A DNA stretch of 64,000 nt from AC-38 sp033856025. Lineage in GTDB: Bacteria > Actinomycetota > Thermoleophilia > Solirubrobacterales > Solirubrobacteraceae. Under the pieces are notes generated by a model. The model was given only the letters and a program-made list of their open reading frames with translations, was not told the origin of the DNA and did not search any database. Below are positions 48,977 through 57,240 of this stretch, piece after piece. How positions within the stretch are numbered: the first letter of the stretch is position 1; the number at the start of each line of letters is the position of its first letter. The DNA lies in assembly GCA_033856025.1 (NCBI GenBank), contig JAWVFQ010000015.1:62001-126000 (forward strand), given 5' to 3'. Both the position numbers and the translations under genes were made by a program.

Positions 48977-49390
48977 CTATTCGCCGGTCAGCCGGATCTC
49001 TTCGCTGAAGTCGGTGAGGATGTCGCCGATCTGGGACGGGTCGCCGTGGAGGCGCTCGAAGAACTCGGCGGTGCGCAGCGCGGGGCGGACCTCCCAGCGC
49101 ATGCGGGTGGGGCCGTCCGCGGACATCTGGTGCGGGGTGCCGGGGGGCACGTCGATCGTCTCGCCCGCCTCGAAGCGGCGCTCAACGCCGTCGACGGTGG
49201 CGCGGATGGCGCCCTCGAGGACCTCGAAGTGCTCGGCCTGGCTCGGGTGCAGGTGCTCCGGGGGCATCCCGGCATCGCCGCTGTAGGACGCCTCCATCTC
49301 CAGGAGCTCGCCGCCGGTCTCGGCCCCCGTCCGGACGAGGCGCAGCCGGAAGCCGCCGTGGCCCTCGATCTCCTGGCCGGCGTGAGCCAT
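48977..49390 (-). CDS. Cupin-domain protein
   Basis: A 137-residue single cupin. Motif 1 has P-P-E-H-L-H-P-S-Q-A-E-H-F-E-V-L-E-G, giving the His-x-His ... Glu ... His metal set; motif 2 has D-V-P-P-G-T-P-H-Q-M. The metal site looks complete, so a dioxygenase, isomerase or sensor role is possible. TAGGCT is 6 bases before the ATG. Divergent from the small basic protein gene. Confidence 0.82.
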   Translation of the reverse strand: MAHAGQEIEGHGGFRLRLVRTGAETGGELLEMEASYSGDAGMPPEHLHPSQAEHFEVLEGAIRATVDGVERRFEAGETIDVPPGTPHQMSADGPTRMRWEVRPALRTAEFFERLHGDPSQIGDILTDFSEEIRLTGE

Positions 49391-49424
49391 GGCGCGAGCC
49401 TAGCTGCCGGAGTAGTCTCGCTCC

Positions 49425-49619
49425 ATGAGCCCGATCCCTGGCGAGCCGCATGACCGCAAGGCCGATGAGCTGACCACGAAGGACGGCCGCAAGGTCAAGC
49501 TGAAGATCCCGGGCCTGGCACCGCGGCCGGAGGGCGAGAAGACCGAGGAGCGCGCGAGCGAGGAGCCGCCGCGCGAGGATCCGCGCCCGCCGGTCAACCC
49601 GAACTGGGGCATCGGGTAG
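49425..49619 (+). CDS. Small charged protein of unknown function
   Basis: A 64-residue, Lys/Glu/Pro-rich and probably disordered protein (D-R-K-A-D-E-L-T-T-K-D-G-R-K-V-K-L-K-I-P then a run of E/P/R) ending N-P-N-W-G-I-G. TAGTCT lies 6 bases before the ATG, so it fits the leaderless pattern, which is the main support that it is expressed. No family is recognised. Confidence 0.5.
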   Translation: MSPIPGEPHDRKADELTTKDGRKVKLKIPGLAPRPEGEKTEERASEEPPREDPRPPVNPNWGIG

Positions 49620-49659
49620 CTTCGGGAGTCCGGCCGGCGCGGGCGGGTATACGGGCGTC

Positions 49660-50079
49660 ATGCCCACCGGGCCCCTCCCCGACGACCTCATCGAGTTCCT
49701 GGCCCAGCCCAACCCCGCGGTGATCGCCACCGTGGCGCCGGACGGGAGCCCGCACACGGCGGCCACGTGGTACCTGCGCGAGGACGACGGGCGGGTGCTC
49801 GTGAACATGGCCGCCGACCGCAAGCGCCTGGACTACATGCGCGGGGAGCCGCGCGTGTCGATCACCGTCATGGGTCGCGGCGATGACTGGTACCACCAGG
49901 TCACGCTGCGCGGCCGCGCCGTGGAGATCAGCGACGACGACACCCTCGAGGGCATCGATCGCCTCTCGCGCCACTACACGGGCGACCCCTACGCCCGCCC
50001 CGACCAGAAGCGCGTCAACGCGTGGATCGAGGTCGAGTCCTGGTACGGCTGGGCGACCGGCGAGCCCTGGCGCGGCTAG
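49660..50079 (+). CDS. PPOX-class F420-dependent oxidoreductase
   Basis: A 139-residue split beta-barrel flavin/deazaflavin enzyme. I-A-T-V-A-P-D-G-S-P-H-T-A-A-T-W-Y near the start and R-L-D-Y-M-R-G-E-P-R-V-S-I-T-V are typical of F420-binding members (TIGR03618-like). It probably reduces an unknown substrate with F420H2. TATACG is 6 bases before the ATG. Its TAG shares a CTAG with the Ddn-like gene on the other strand. Confidence 0.82.
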   Translation: MPTGPLPDDLIEFLAQPNPAVIATVAPDGSPHTAATWYLREDDGRVLVNMAADRKRLDYMRGEPRVSITVMGRGDDWYHQVTLRGRAVEISDDDTLEGIDRLSRHYTGDPYARPDQKRVNAWIEVESWYGWATGEPWRG

Positions 50080-50534
50080 CGGCGCTCCAGGATCACCAGA
50101 GGGATCTCGCGGTCGGTGCGGCGCTGGTAGCCGGTGTAGCCGCTGTACGTCTTCACCGCCATCGGCCAGAGGCGCTTGCGCTCCTCGGGGTTCGCGACGC
50201 GGGCTTGGACCCTGCGGTGCTCGGAGCCGACCTGGATCGTCGTGTCGGGATTGGCGACGAGGTTGTGGTACCAGGACGGATGGCGCGGGTGGCCGCCCTT
50301 GGACGCGACGATCACCACGTCGTCGCCGTCGCGGACATAGACGAGTGGGGACGTGCGGTGCTTGCCGCTCTTCGCCCCCACGTGGTCGAGGAGCAGCATC
50401 GGGGGCATGCCGAGGCCACGGTGGCCGATCAGGCCGCGCGACGCCCGGTAGGCGGCGATGTGCAGCCGGGTGCCCACCTCGAACGCGCGCCAGAACGCCT
50501 TGCGACCGATGACCGAGTCGACGACCGACATCAC
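50076..50534 (-). CDS. Deazaflavin-dependent nitroreductase-family protein (Ddn-like)
   Basis: A 152-residue protein with T-R-L-H-I-A-A-Y-R-A-S-R-G at the start, L-L-L-D-H-V-G-A-K-S-G-K-H-R-T-S-P-L-V-Y, S-K-G-G-H-P-R-H-P-S-W-Y-H-N-L-V-A-N-P and V-Q-A-R-V-A-x-x-E-E-R, the hallmark set of the F420-dependent Ddn/FDOR-B family. Together with the adjacent PPOX-type gene it implies F420 use in this organism. The ATG overlaps the stop of the membrane protein gene upstream. Confidence 0.88.
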   Translation of the reverse strand: MMSVVDSVIGRKAFWRAFEVGTRLHIAAYRASRGLIGHRGLGMPPMLLLDHVGAKSGKHRTSPLVYVRDGDDVVIVASKGGHPRHPSWYHNLVANPDTTIQVGSEHRRVQARVANPEERKRLWPMAVKTYSGYTGYQRRTDREIPLVILERR

Positions 50535-51031
50535 ATGCCCGGCTTGACGACCATCAGGTAGACGACGATCACGACGAGCACGCCGGTCAGCGCGCCGATC
50601 CCGCCCTCGCGCTGGGCCTGGCGCTGGTAGTCCTCCGAGAGCGACACGTCAGCCCCCGGCCCCGCCGCGTCCACCTCGCGCTGGACCATCGCCTCCAGGC
50701 GCCGGTCGGCCGGGATGAAGTAGGCGACGGTCAAGAGCGCCAGCACCGCGACGATCCCCAGCGCCGCGCTCAGCCACAGATCGCCCAGCTTCCAGTCGCC
50801 CTTGGACACCTGGTAGAAGCCCGTGGCCAGCAGGACGACCACCGCCGGCAGCACGAGCCACTCGCTGATCCGCAGGCTCAGGCGGTGCACGTAGGGCAGG
50901 TGGCGCGGGTCCATCCGCAGGGCGAGCGGGAACGCGATCGCCATCGCGAACGTCGCGCCAAGACCGACCAGCGCGGCGGTGATGTGCAGGAACAGCGAGA
51001 CCTGGTAGCCGGTGACCGCCGTGACCGTCAT
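50531..51031 (-). CDS. Four-helix membrane protein (DUF2269-like)
   Basis: A 166-residue integral membrane protein with four hydrophobic helices (about 10-33, 58-78, 85-106, 144-164). The first has Q-V-S-L-F-L-H-I-T-A-A-L and the pattern F-L-H-I-x-x-A resembles DUF2269 and CopD-like proteins. It is coupled to the Ddn-like gene (ATGA) so may be a membrane partner of it. TAGGGT lies 9 bases before the ATG. Confidence 0.72.
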   Translation of the reverse strand: MTVTAVTGYQVSLFLHITAALVGLGATFAMAIAFPLALRMDPRHLPYVHRLSLRISEWLVLPAVVVLLATGFYQVSKGDWKLGDLWLSAALGIVAVLALLTVAYFIPADRRLEAMVQREVDAAGPGADVSLSEDYQRQAQREGGIGALTGVLVVIVVYLMVVKPGM

Positions 51032-51050
51032 GCGGCGCCGACCCTACCGC

Positions 51051-51728
51051 TCATCCGCCCGCCGCGAGCCTCTCCAGGGCACCGCGCTCGCGCGGCGACA
51101 GGTGCGGATCGTGCTCCAGCCGGTAGCGCGCGATCTCCGGCAGACGGGCCCGGACCGCCGCCGAGCCGGCCTGGGACACGTACGCGTCGACCAGGATCCC
51201 CCGCCCGGCCCGGCCCAGCACGCGAAACGGCGCCGGCCCCGGGATCTCCGACGTGGCGATGATCGCCCACGTCAGGGCCACGTCGTCGGCCGGATCTCCG
51301 CGCGAGGCGTTGGACCAGTCGATCACCACCGGGCCGGACGGGCCGAGCAGGACGTTCTCCGGATGCAGGTCGAAGTGCACCAGGCGGTCTCCGCGCCCCA
51401 GCGGCGAGCGCAACCCGGCCGGGGCCGGGATCTCATGCAGGCGGCGATGCAGCTCGGCCAACGTGCGGCCGTGGCGCCCCACCAGCCAGGGCCGGCGGGC
51501 CAGGTCGGCGGTCATCGTGCGGCCGTCGACGCGCTCGAGCACGAGGTCGCGGTCCTCCGCCGAATGGACCTCGGGCACGGGAAAGCCGTGGGCGCGGGCG
51601 AGCTCCATCGCGGCCGCCTCCTCGCGCACGTCGCCACCCTCGCCCGGGCGGTAGCGGCGAAGGACCCGTCCCGGCCCCGCCTCGAACACGTCGGCGGCCC
51701 GTCCGCTGGCGATCAGGACCCCATGCAT
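51051..51728 (-). CDS. Aminoglycoside phosphotransferase-family protein
   Basis: A 225-residue protein-kinase-like enzyme. The N-lobe has G-R-A-A-D-V-F and a conserved R-R-Y (in place of Lys), the catalytic loop H-F-D-L-H-P-E-N-V-L-L and the metal loop V-I-D-W-S-N-A follow. It is shorter than typical APH(3'). Small-molecule substrate unknown; no reason to assume antibiotic resistance. TAGATT lies 6 bases before the ATG. Confidence 0.82.
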   Translation of the reverse strand: MHGVLIASGRAADVFEAGPGRVLRRYRPGEGGDVREEAAAMELARAHGFPVPEVHSAEDRDLVLERVDGRTMTADLARRPWLVGRHGRTLAELHRRLHEIPAPAGLRSPLGRGDRLVHFDLHPENVLLGPSGPVVIDWSNASRGDPADDVALTWAIIATSEIPGPAPFRVLGRAGRGILVDAYVSQAGSAAVRARLPEIARYRLEHDPHLSPRERGALERLAAGG

Positions 51729-51761
51729 GCCCCGAATCTAGTGCGGTAGGGTCGTCACATC

Positions 51762-52277
51762 ATGAACCCACGGATGGGATTGGCGATCGTCGCGGTGCTC
51801 GGACTCGGGGCGAGCGCCCAGGCTCAGACGCCGCCGCCCGTGACCAACGTGAAGGTCGAGCTGGGCCAGGGCCACACGTTCTTCCACGGGAAGCCGAAGT
51901 TCCGGATCCGCGGCGCCGTCTCGTTCATGGCCGGCTCCGACGGCGTGACCTGCACCGACAAGATCTCGCTGGAGCGGCGCGTCAGGCGCGTCGTCAACCG
52001 GCGGTTCCAGTACTACTGGATCGAGATCGCCACCGGCGACCGGCGCGAGCTCAAGTGCGTCGACCGCCCGAGCGCGCCCAAGCCGGTGGCCCAGCGCAGC
52101 GCGGTCAACTTCTACCACGCCGATGACGCGTACAGGCGCCTGCTGCGCGCGACCCCGCTGCGCGTTCGCTACGACATCACCATCGCCGTCGGCGGCCAGA
52201 CCGCCTTCCACCGCAACGTCACGCGCCCGGTGACGCTGCACTCGCTGGGCCAGCGCTACGCCAGCCAGCCGGTCTGA
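51762..52277 (+). CDS. Secreted protein of unknown function
   Basis: A 171-residue exported protein: signal peptide 1-22 (ends A-S-A-Q-A-Q-T), then a beta-rich domain with two Cys (V-T-C-T-D and L-K-C-V-D) that may form a disulfide, and many Arg/Tyr. No family recognised. TAGGGT is 9 bases before the ATG. It precedes the WS/DGAT gene by 19 bases but that gene has its own -10. Confidence 0.6.
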   Translation: MNPRMGLAIVAVLGLGASAQAQTPPPVTNVKVELGQGHTFFHGKPKFRIRGAVSFMAGSDGVTCTDKISLERRVRRVVNRRFQYYWIEIATGDRRELKCVDRPSAPKPVAQRSAVNFYHADDAYRRLLRATPLRVRYDITIAVGGQTAFHRNVTRPVTLHSLGQRYASQPV

Positions 52278-52296
52278 ACGGCGATAAGCTCGCTGC

Positions 52297-53742
52297 GTGC
52301 GGCAGCTGACGAGCCTCGACTCCCAGTTCCTCGCTCTGGAGACGCCGAAGCAGTACGGCCACGTGGCCGGCCTGGCCATCCTCGACCCGTCGACCGCGCC
52401 CGGCGGGGCGCTGGTCCTCGAGGACATCCAGATCCTGCTGTCCGAGCGCCTGCCCCTCCTTCCCCCGCTGCGCTGGCGCCTCGTCGAGGTCCCGCTCGGT
52501 CTCGACTACGCCTACTGGATCGACGACCCGGACTTCGACCTCGAGTACCACGTGCGCGAGCTCGCGCTGCCCGCGCCGGGCTCCGACGCGCAGCTGGCCG
52601 AGCAGACGGCGCGGATCGCCTCGCGGCCCCTGGACCGCAGCCGCCCGCTGTGGGAGCTCTACCTCATCCACGGCCTCCAGGGCGACAGGATGGCCGTGCT
52701 GACCAAGATCCACCACTCGGTGATCGACGGGATGTCGGGCGCCGAGGTGATGGGCCTGCTGCTCGACACGAGTCCGGAGGGGCGCGAGGTGCCGGACTCC
52801 GTGCCGCCGGGCGGCGAGCCCTGCCCCAGCGACCTGGAGATGCTGGCGCGCGGCCTGGTCGGCCTGCCCCGCTATCCCCTGCGCGCGCTGCGCTCCCTGC
52901 CCCGCGCCATCCCCAACCTCGACGAGACGCCGCTGGCCACGCTCCCGGGCGCCACCGCCGTGAGCCGCCTGGCCGAGCGGCTCCAGAGCACGGTGCGCCG
53001 CGACGGCCACACCCGGCTGACGCGGACCGGCCTGCGCGCGCCGCGCACCTCGTTCAACGGCCGCGTGTCCGCCCACCGCCGCTTCGCGTTCGGCAAGCTC
53101 CCGCTGGAGGACTTCAAGGCGGCGAAGAACCGCTACGGCTGCACGGTCAACGACGTCGTGGTCGCCACCTGCGCGGGCGCGGTCCGGCGCTGGCTGCTGG
53201 AGCACGAGGAGCTCCCGGACGAGCCGCTGGTCGCGCAGATCCCCGTCTCGGTGCGCACCGACGAGCAGGTCGGGACCTACGGCAACCGGATCATGCTCAT
53301 GGGAGCGCCGCTGTTCACGGACATCGCCGATCCGCGGGAGCGCCTGCTGCGCACGCACGAGGCGCTGTCGGAGATGAAGGAGCGCCACCGCGCGCTGCCC
53401 GCCGAGCTGCTGCAGGACACCAACCACTTCATCCCGCCCGCGGTGTTCTCCCGCGCCGCCCGCCTCACCTTCTCGCTGGCCACCAGCGGAGCCGGACGCC
53501 CGACCTGGAACCTCGTGATCTCCAACGTCCCCGGGCCCCAGCTCCCGCTCTACCTCGCCGGCGCCAAGCTCGAGGCCAACTACCCGGTCTCGGTGATAAC
53601 CGACGGGATGGGCCTCAACATCACGGTCATGAGCTACATGGGCGACATGGACTTCGGGATCGTCTCCGACCGCGACCAGATGCCCGACGTCGACGAGCTG
53701 ATCGGCTGGATCGGCGAGGAGCTGGCGCTCCTGCTGGCCTGA
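52297..53742 (+). CDS. Wax ester synthase / diacylglycerol acyltransferase (WS/DGAT)
   Basis: A 481-residue acyltransferase that makes triacylglycerol or wax esters from acyl-CoA. The catalytic H-H-S-V-I-D-G motif (H-H-x-x-x-D-G) lies at about 146-152; P-L-W-E-L-Y-L-I-H-G precedes it and the C-terminal half has S-N-V-P-G-P and N-I-T-V-M-S-Y. GTG start with TAAGCT 6 bases upstream. Supports neutral lipid storage, as in many actinobacteria. Confidence 0.93.
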   Translation: MRQLTSLDSQFLALETPKQYGHVAGLAILDPSTAPGGALVLEDIQILLSERLPLLPPLRWRLVEVPLGLDYAYWIDDPDFDLEYHVRELALPAPGSDAQLAEQTARIASRPLDRSRPLWELYLIHGLQGDRMAVLTKIHHSVIDGMSGAEVMGLLLDTSPEGREVPDSVPPGGEPCPSDLEMLARGLVGLPRYPLRALRSLPRAIPNLDETPLATLPGATAVSRLAERLQSTVRRDGHTRLTRTGLRAPRTSFNGRVSAHRRFAFGKLPLEDFKAAKNRYGCTVNDVVVATCAGAVRRWLLEHEELPDEPLVAQIPVSVRTDEQVGTYGNRIMLMGAPLFTDIADPRERLLRTHEALSEMKERHRALPAELLQDTNHFIPPAVFSRAARLTFSLATSGAGRPTWNLVISNVPGPQLPLYLAGAKLEANYPVSVITDGMGLNITVMSYMGDMDFGIVSDRDQMPDVDELIGWIGEELALLLA

Positions 53743-53747
53743 ACGAC

Positions 53748-53775
53748 GGCGGGGCGGCCCGAAGGCCGCCCCGCC
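53748..53775. terminator. Bidirectional terminator between WS/DGAT and the convergent gene
   Basis: GGCGGGGCGGCC - CGAA - GGCCGCCCCGCC is a perfect 12-bp stem with a 4-base loop, between the two stop codons. It can act for both genes. Confidence 0.85.
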
Positions 53776-53799
53776 GGCGAATCGTCTGGCGTCAGCGCG

Positions 53800-54645
53800 T
53801 TACTTGCGGCAGGGGGCCGACTTGTTGGCCACCTGCGACGAGCCGGTGCGCGGCGTGAACTGGACCGTCACGGCGTGGTTGCCGCCGGTGCAGCCGGTGG
53901 ACTCGAACAGGCCGTGCGACACGAACACGACGCGGCGGTTGATGACGGTCCGTACGCGGACCGCCTTGCCGACCTTGGAGGTCACGTTGACCACCGAGTT
54001 CTCGACGCCCGGCGCGGGCTCCTGGAACGGCGCCTTGCGCACGTGGAACTTCAGCGCGGTGCCGCCGCGGAACGTCGTGAACTGCGCGGGGATGCCCGCG
54101 TCGACCGTGAGGTCGCAGTTCTTCGCGGGATCGGGGTTCGAGCTGCCCTTGAGGGCCAGCACGACGTCGTTCTTGACGGCGATCCCGTCGTTGTTCGCGG
54201 CCGGGACGGCCTTGCCGTCACCCACGTACGCGGTCAGCGCGAGGTAGCAATTGATCTTGCTCGTCGGATCGCTGGCCAGGCCCGCGATGTTCTGGACCGA
54301 GCCGTTGCCGGCCCTGGCGGTCGCCGGACACTTGGGCGCCGTACCGGAGACGTAGCCCGCCTGGGCGATCGTGCAGGTCAGGTTGCCCTTGAAGTACTTG
54401 CGGCCGTTCTGGATGTTGCGGCCGAAGCCGATGATGTAGTCGGTCGTGACCGACGGACGATTGTTCGCCGTGTCCGCGACCTGATAGCCGAAGTTGACGA
54501 AAACCGGCTTGGGGTTGATCTTGGTGCCCGCCTTGGTCGGCGTGACCGTGGCGATGGTCACCGAGTAGGTGTTGGAGGCGTAGGCGACGGCGGCGATGCC
54601 GAAAACAGCGGCAGCCACGATCGCCAGCAATGCGGTCTTTCTCAT
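53800..54645 (-). CDS. Secreted protein of unknown function with four Cys
   Basis: A 281-residue exported protein: signal peptide 1-23 (ends A-V-A-Y-A-S), then a beta-rich body with Cys in L-T-C-T, P-K-C-P, N-C-Y, N-C-D and near the C-terminus, and the blocks V-F-V-N-F-G-Y-Q-V and V-T-V-Q-F-T-P. GGAGAG gives a proper ribosome site 7 bases before the ATG, unlike most genes here, so it may be well expressed. Family not recognised; it resembles uncharacterised proteins of Solirubrobacterales by composition only. Confidence 0.65.
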   Translation of the reverse strand: MRKTALLAIVAAAVFGIAAVAYASNTYSVTIATVTPTKAGTKINPKPVFVNFGYQVADTANNRPSVTTDYIIGFGRNIQNGRKYFKGNLTCTIAQAGYVSGTAPKCPATARAGNGSVQNIAGLASDPTSKINCYLALTAYVGDGKAVPAANNDGIAVKNDVVLALKGSSNPDPAKNCDLTVDAGIPAQFTTFRGGTALKFHVRKAPFQEPAPGVENSVVNVTSKVGKAVRVRTVINRRVVFVSHGLFESTGCTGGNHAVTVQFTPRTGSSQVANKSAPCRK

Positions 54646-54688
54646 CAAATCTCTCCTGAGGGTGGGGGTACCCCTACAACATCTCAAA

Positions 54689-55333
54689 TCACGCGCAGTT
54701 GCGCTCATTAATTCGCTGGACGCCGTCCAGCAGGCGCCAATTCGCGCGCAGGACCGACTCGGCCTCGGCGAGCAGGGCGCCGGCGTCAGCCTCGGCCAGG
54801 CGCGGCTCGATCAGGGCTCGCTCGGCCGCCGCGTGCGCGTGGTCGAGCTCGGCGTGGAGCTCAAAGTAGGCGGTCGCGCTGGGGTCGTCCACCGCGTAGT
54901 GCTCGCGCAGGCCGGCCAGCTTGGTCTCGGAGATCGCCGGCTGGCCGGACTCGATCGCGTACAGCGCGACCAGGCTCGGCAGCAGCTCGCGCTCGCCGTC
55001 GCCCGCCCACGCCTCGGCGCACGCGGTCGTCTCGGGCTCGGCGGAGCTGGCGGGGTCCCCGTCCACCGCGCGCGCGAAGTCGTCCCACAGCGCGACGTGG
55101 GAGGCCTCCTCGGCCGCGTGGGCCTCCAGCGCACGGCGCTGCGCGGGCTCGGCGTGGCGGGCGGCCGAGGCCGCCGCGTCGGCCAGGGCGACGACGACAT
55201 GGCGGTACTGGCCGGCGTAGCGGCCCAGGTCCTCGCGGGACAGAGCGCCCTCGGACCAGCGCTCGTAGAAGGGATGCTCCAGCACGTTCCAGCGGCTGCG
55301 CACTTCCTCCAGCCGGCTCCAGAAGTCCTCCAC
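54689..55333 (-). CDS. HDO-fold (heme-oxygenase-like diiron) enzyme, CADD/PqqC-like
   Basis: A 214-residue all-helical protein of the TenA/PqqC/CADD superfamily. Glu128, Lys138, His160, Asp164 and His167 (H-x3-D-x2-H in H-A-E-L-D-H-A-H) have the spacing I recall for the metal ligands and Lys152 of Chlamydia CADD; His79 in E-E-A-S-H is a likely further ligand with Glu75/76. CADD is a self-consuming p-aminobenzoate synthase. Divergent from a thioredoxin-like gene. The pABA role is inference; an oxidase acting on another substrate is the alternative. The ribosome site GAGG precedes the ATG. Confidence 0.8.
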   Translation of the reverse strand: MEDFWSRLEEVRSRWNVLEHPFYERWSEGALSREDLGRYAGQYRHVVVALADAAASAARHAEPAQRRALEAHAAEEASHVALWDDFARAVDGDPASSAEPETTACAEAWAGDGERELLPSLVALYAIESGQPAISETKLAGLREHYAVDDPSATAYFELHAELDHAHAAAERALIEPRLAEADAGALLAEAESVLRANWRLLDGVQRINERNCA

Positions 55334-55358
55334 GATCCTGCCTCCTCGTCCTGGTGGG

Positions 55359-56129
55359 GTGGACGACCGATGCTACCTTCCCGCCCCCTTGCGCCCTCCC
55401 GTGGAGATCGCGGCGCCGCCCTTTCCGCGTGACCTGCCGTGGGTCAACGTGGCCCCGCTGCGCATGGACAAGCAGCTCGGGCGACCCGTCCTCGTGGAGT
55501 TCTGGGACGCCTGCCGCGCCAACTCCATGCGCACGCTGCCCTACCTGCGCGAGTGGCACCGGCGCTACGCGGACGCGGGCCTGCGCGTGATCGGCGTGCA
55601 CACGTCGGGCTTCGCGCCCTCCGAGGGCGAGGACGCGGTGCGCGCCGCCGTGGCGCGGCTGGGGATCGACTGGCCGGTCGCGGTCGACGTGGACGCGCAG
55701 GTGTGGCGCCTCTACGAGAACCAGGGCTGGCCCGCGCGCTACCTGTGGGACCAGCGCGGCACGCTGTTTGACTTCCACTACGGCGAGGGCGCCTACGACG
55801 AGACCGAGCGCGCGATCCAGGAGCTCCTGGGCGCCGACGGCGAGGTCGTCGGGCCCGTGCGCCCCGAGGACGCGCCCGGCGCGGACCTCGTCCCCCAGGG
55901 CCCGGACCGCGAGGCACCGCCATGGTCGGGGCCCTACGCGGCCGGCGGGGTGTGGGGCGTGTTCGACGGGGCGGGCACGGTGCGGGCCAACGGCCGTGAG
56001 GTCGCCGTCGACGGCGCGGGCGCGTATCCGCTGCTGGAGCACGAGCGCCACACGGAGGGCGAGCTCGAGCTGGAGGTGGGCGACGGCGTGGAGTGCTGGG
56101 CCGTCCAGCTCACGCCGGGCGTCCGATGA
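55359..56129 (+). CDS. Thioredoxin-like protein with single active-site Cys
   Basis: A 256-residue protein. The thioredoxin fold (about 25-160) has F-W-D-A-C-R-A-N-S, in which the usual W-C-x-x-C is reduced to C-R-A-N (Cys52, Asn55), then the cis-Pro loop in G-W-P-A-R-Y-L. The last 80 residues are a beta-rich domain (W-S-G-P-Y-A-A-G-G-V-W ... E-L-E-V-G-D-G-V) like those after the AhpC/TlpA domain in DipZ-type proteins. No signal peptide is seen. Starts at TTG 55389 or GTG 55401 are possible. Confidence 0.78.
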   Translation: MDDRCYLPAPLRPPVEIAAPPFPRDLPWVNVAPLRMDKQLGRPVLVEFWDACRANSMRTLPYLREWHRRYADAGLRVIGVHTSGFAPSEGEDAVRAAVARLGIDWPVAVDVDAQVWRLYENQGWPARYLWDQRGTLFDFHYGEGAYDETERAIQELLGADGEVVGPVRPEDAPGADLVPQGPDREAPPWSGPYAAGGVWGVFDGAGTVRANGREVAVDGAGAYPLLEHERHTEGELELEVGDGVECWAVQLTPGVR

Positions 56130-57240
56130 GCTGCTCGCGCGTCGTTCCCTCCAGCAGGCGCAGCGGCCGGACGTCGTCGCGGCCGTCCACGCGCACGGCG
56201 CCGCCCGGCCAGTAGGGGTGCGGGCCGGGAAAGCCGGGGTTCTCGTCGGCGTTCTCCCCGACGATGTAGCGCTCGAGGATCCAGCTGCCGCAGTTGTGCA
56301 ACCGCGCGCCGGCCGGCGCCGTCCACTCCGCCGCGTCGTCGTTCGCCAGGGGGCCGAAGCGGTGGGTGTGGCCGAAGATCACGTGCTCCGCGTCCGGGAC
56401 GATCCGGCGCGCCACCTCCCCCATGGCCCGCAGGGCGGCGCGGCGCAGGGCGGGCCCGGAGACGTCGCGGTGTACGGGTCCCAGGCCGGCGCGGTTGAGC
56501 ACGCCGACCAACGCCGGGAACGCGACGCCCGAGGCGAGCCGGTGCGCCAGCGGCCGCCGGCCCTCGGCGGTGAGGACGCGGTGGGCGCGCTGCGAGGGCC
56601 CCGCCCCCGCCGAGGCGTGGCCGGGCACGTGCTGGACGAGCTCGTGCAGCGGCGCGTACACGGGCCCGAGCACCGCCTCGTAGCCGTCCACCCCGTCCGG
56701 CACGCCGCCGCGCCGGCGCAGCACGAGCTCGACGGCGCGCGCGGCCAGCGTCTCCAGCGCCGGGACGGTGTTGTGCACGTCGAGGTAGTGGCCGTGCGTC
56801 GCGTACACGCCGTAGGCCAGCCACGCGCCCGGGTAGGCGACCTGGACCGGGGCGGGGGCGAGCGCGTCCGCCACCGCCTGGGCAAGGCTCGAGGCCTCGG
56901 CGGGCGCCATCCGCTGCTCGGCGCCCATCGGCTCGGCCCCGGCCGAATGGCGCCGGCGCTCGAGCCACTCGCCGACGAGCCGGTGGTCGTGGTTGCCCGC
57001 GGTCAGGACGATGCGGCGGTCGGGGCCGATCGCCCGGCCCAGGGCCTCCAGCGCCGGGCGCGCCTCGGCGAGCACCTGCGCGGCCGGCGCCTCGCGCAGC
57101 TCCAGCGTGTCGCCCAGCAGGACCACCTCGTCGACCCCGTCCAGCGCCTGCGCGAAGGCCTCGCGCGGGCCCTCGCGGCGCAGCAGGTCGAGCCCCGAGC
57201 GGGTGCCGAGGTGGAGGTCCGAGACGACGAGGGTGCTCAC
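56110..57240 (-). CDS. Calcineurin-like metallophosphoesterase
   Basis: A 376-residue two-metal phosphoesterase: V-S-D-L-H-L-G (D-x-H), L-L-G-D-T-L-E-L (G-D), G-N-H-D-H-R and the distal F-G-H-T-H-R. The family includes UDP-diacylglucosamine hydrolase and other membrane-lipid phosphoesterases, but this protein is longer, with an inserted helical segment about 115-260. GTG start, coupled to the acyl-CoA ligase (GTGA). Substrate unknown. Confidence 0.88.
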   Translation of the reverse strand: MSTLVVSDLHLGTRSGLDLLRREGPREAFAQALDGVDEVVLLGDTLELREAPAAQVLAEARPALEALGRAIGPDRRIVLTAGNHDHRLVGEWLERRRHSAGAEPMGAEQRMAPAEASSLAQAVADALAPAPVQVAYPGAWLAYGVYATHGHYLDVHNTVPALETLAARAVELVLRRRGGVPDGVDGYEAVLGPVYAPLHELVQHVPGHASAGAGPSQRAHRVLTAEGRRPLAHRLASGVAFPALVGVLNRAGLGPVHRDVSGPALRRAALRAMGEVARRIVPDAEHVIFGHTHRFGPLANDDAAEWTAPAGARLHNCGSWILERYIVGENADENPGFPGPHPYWPGGAVRVDGRDDVRPLRLLEGTTREQLIGRPA

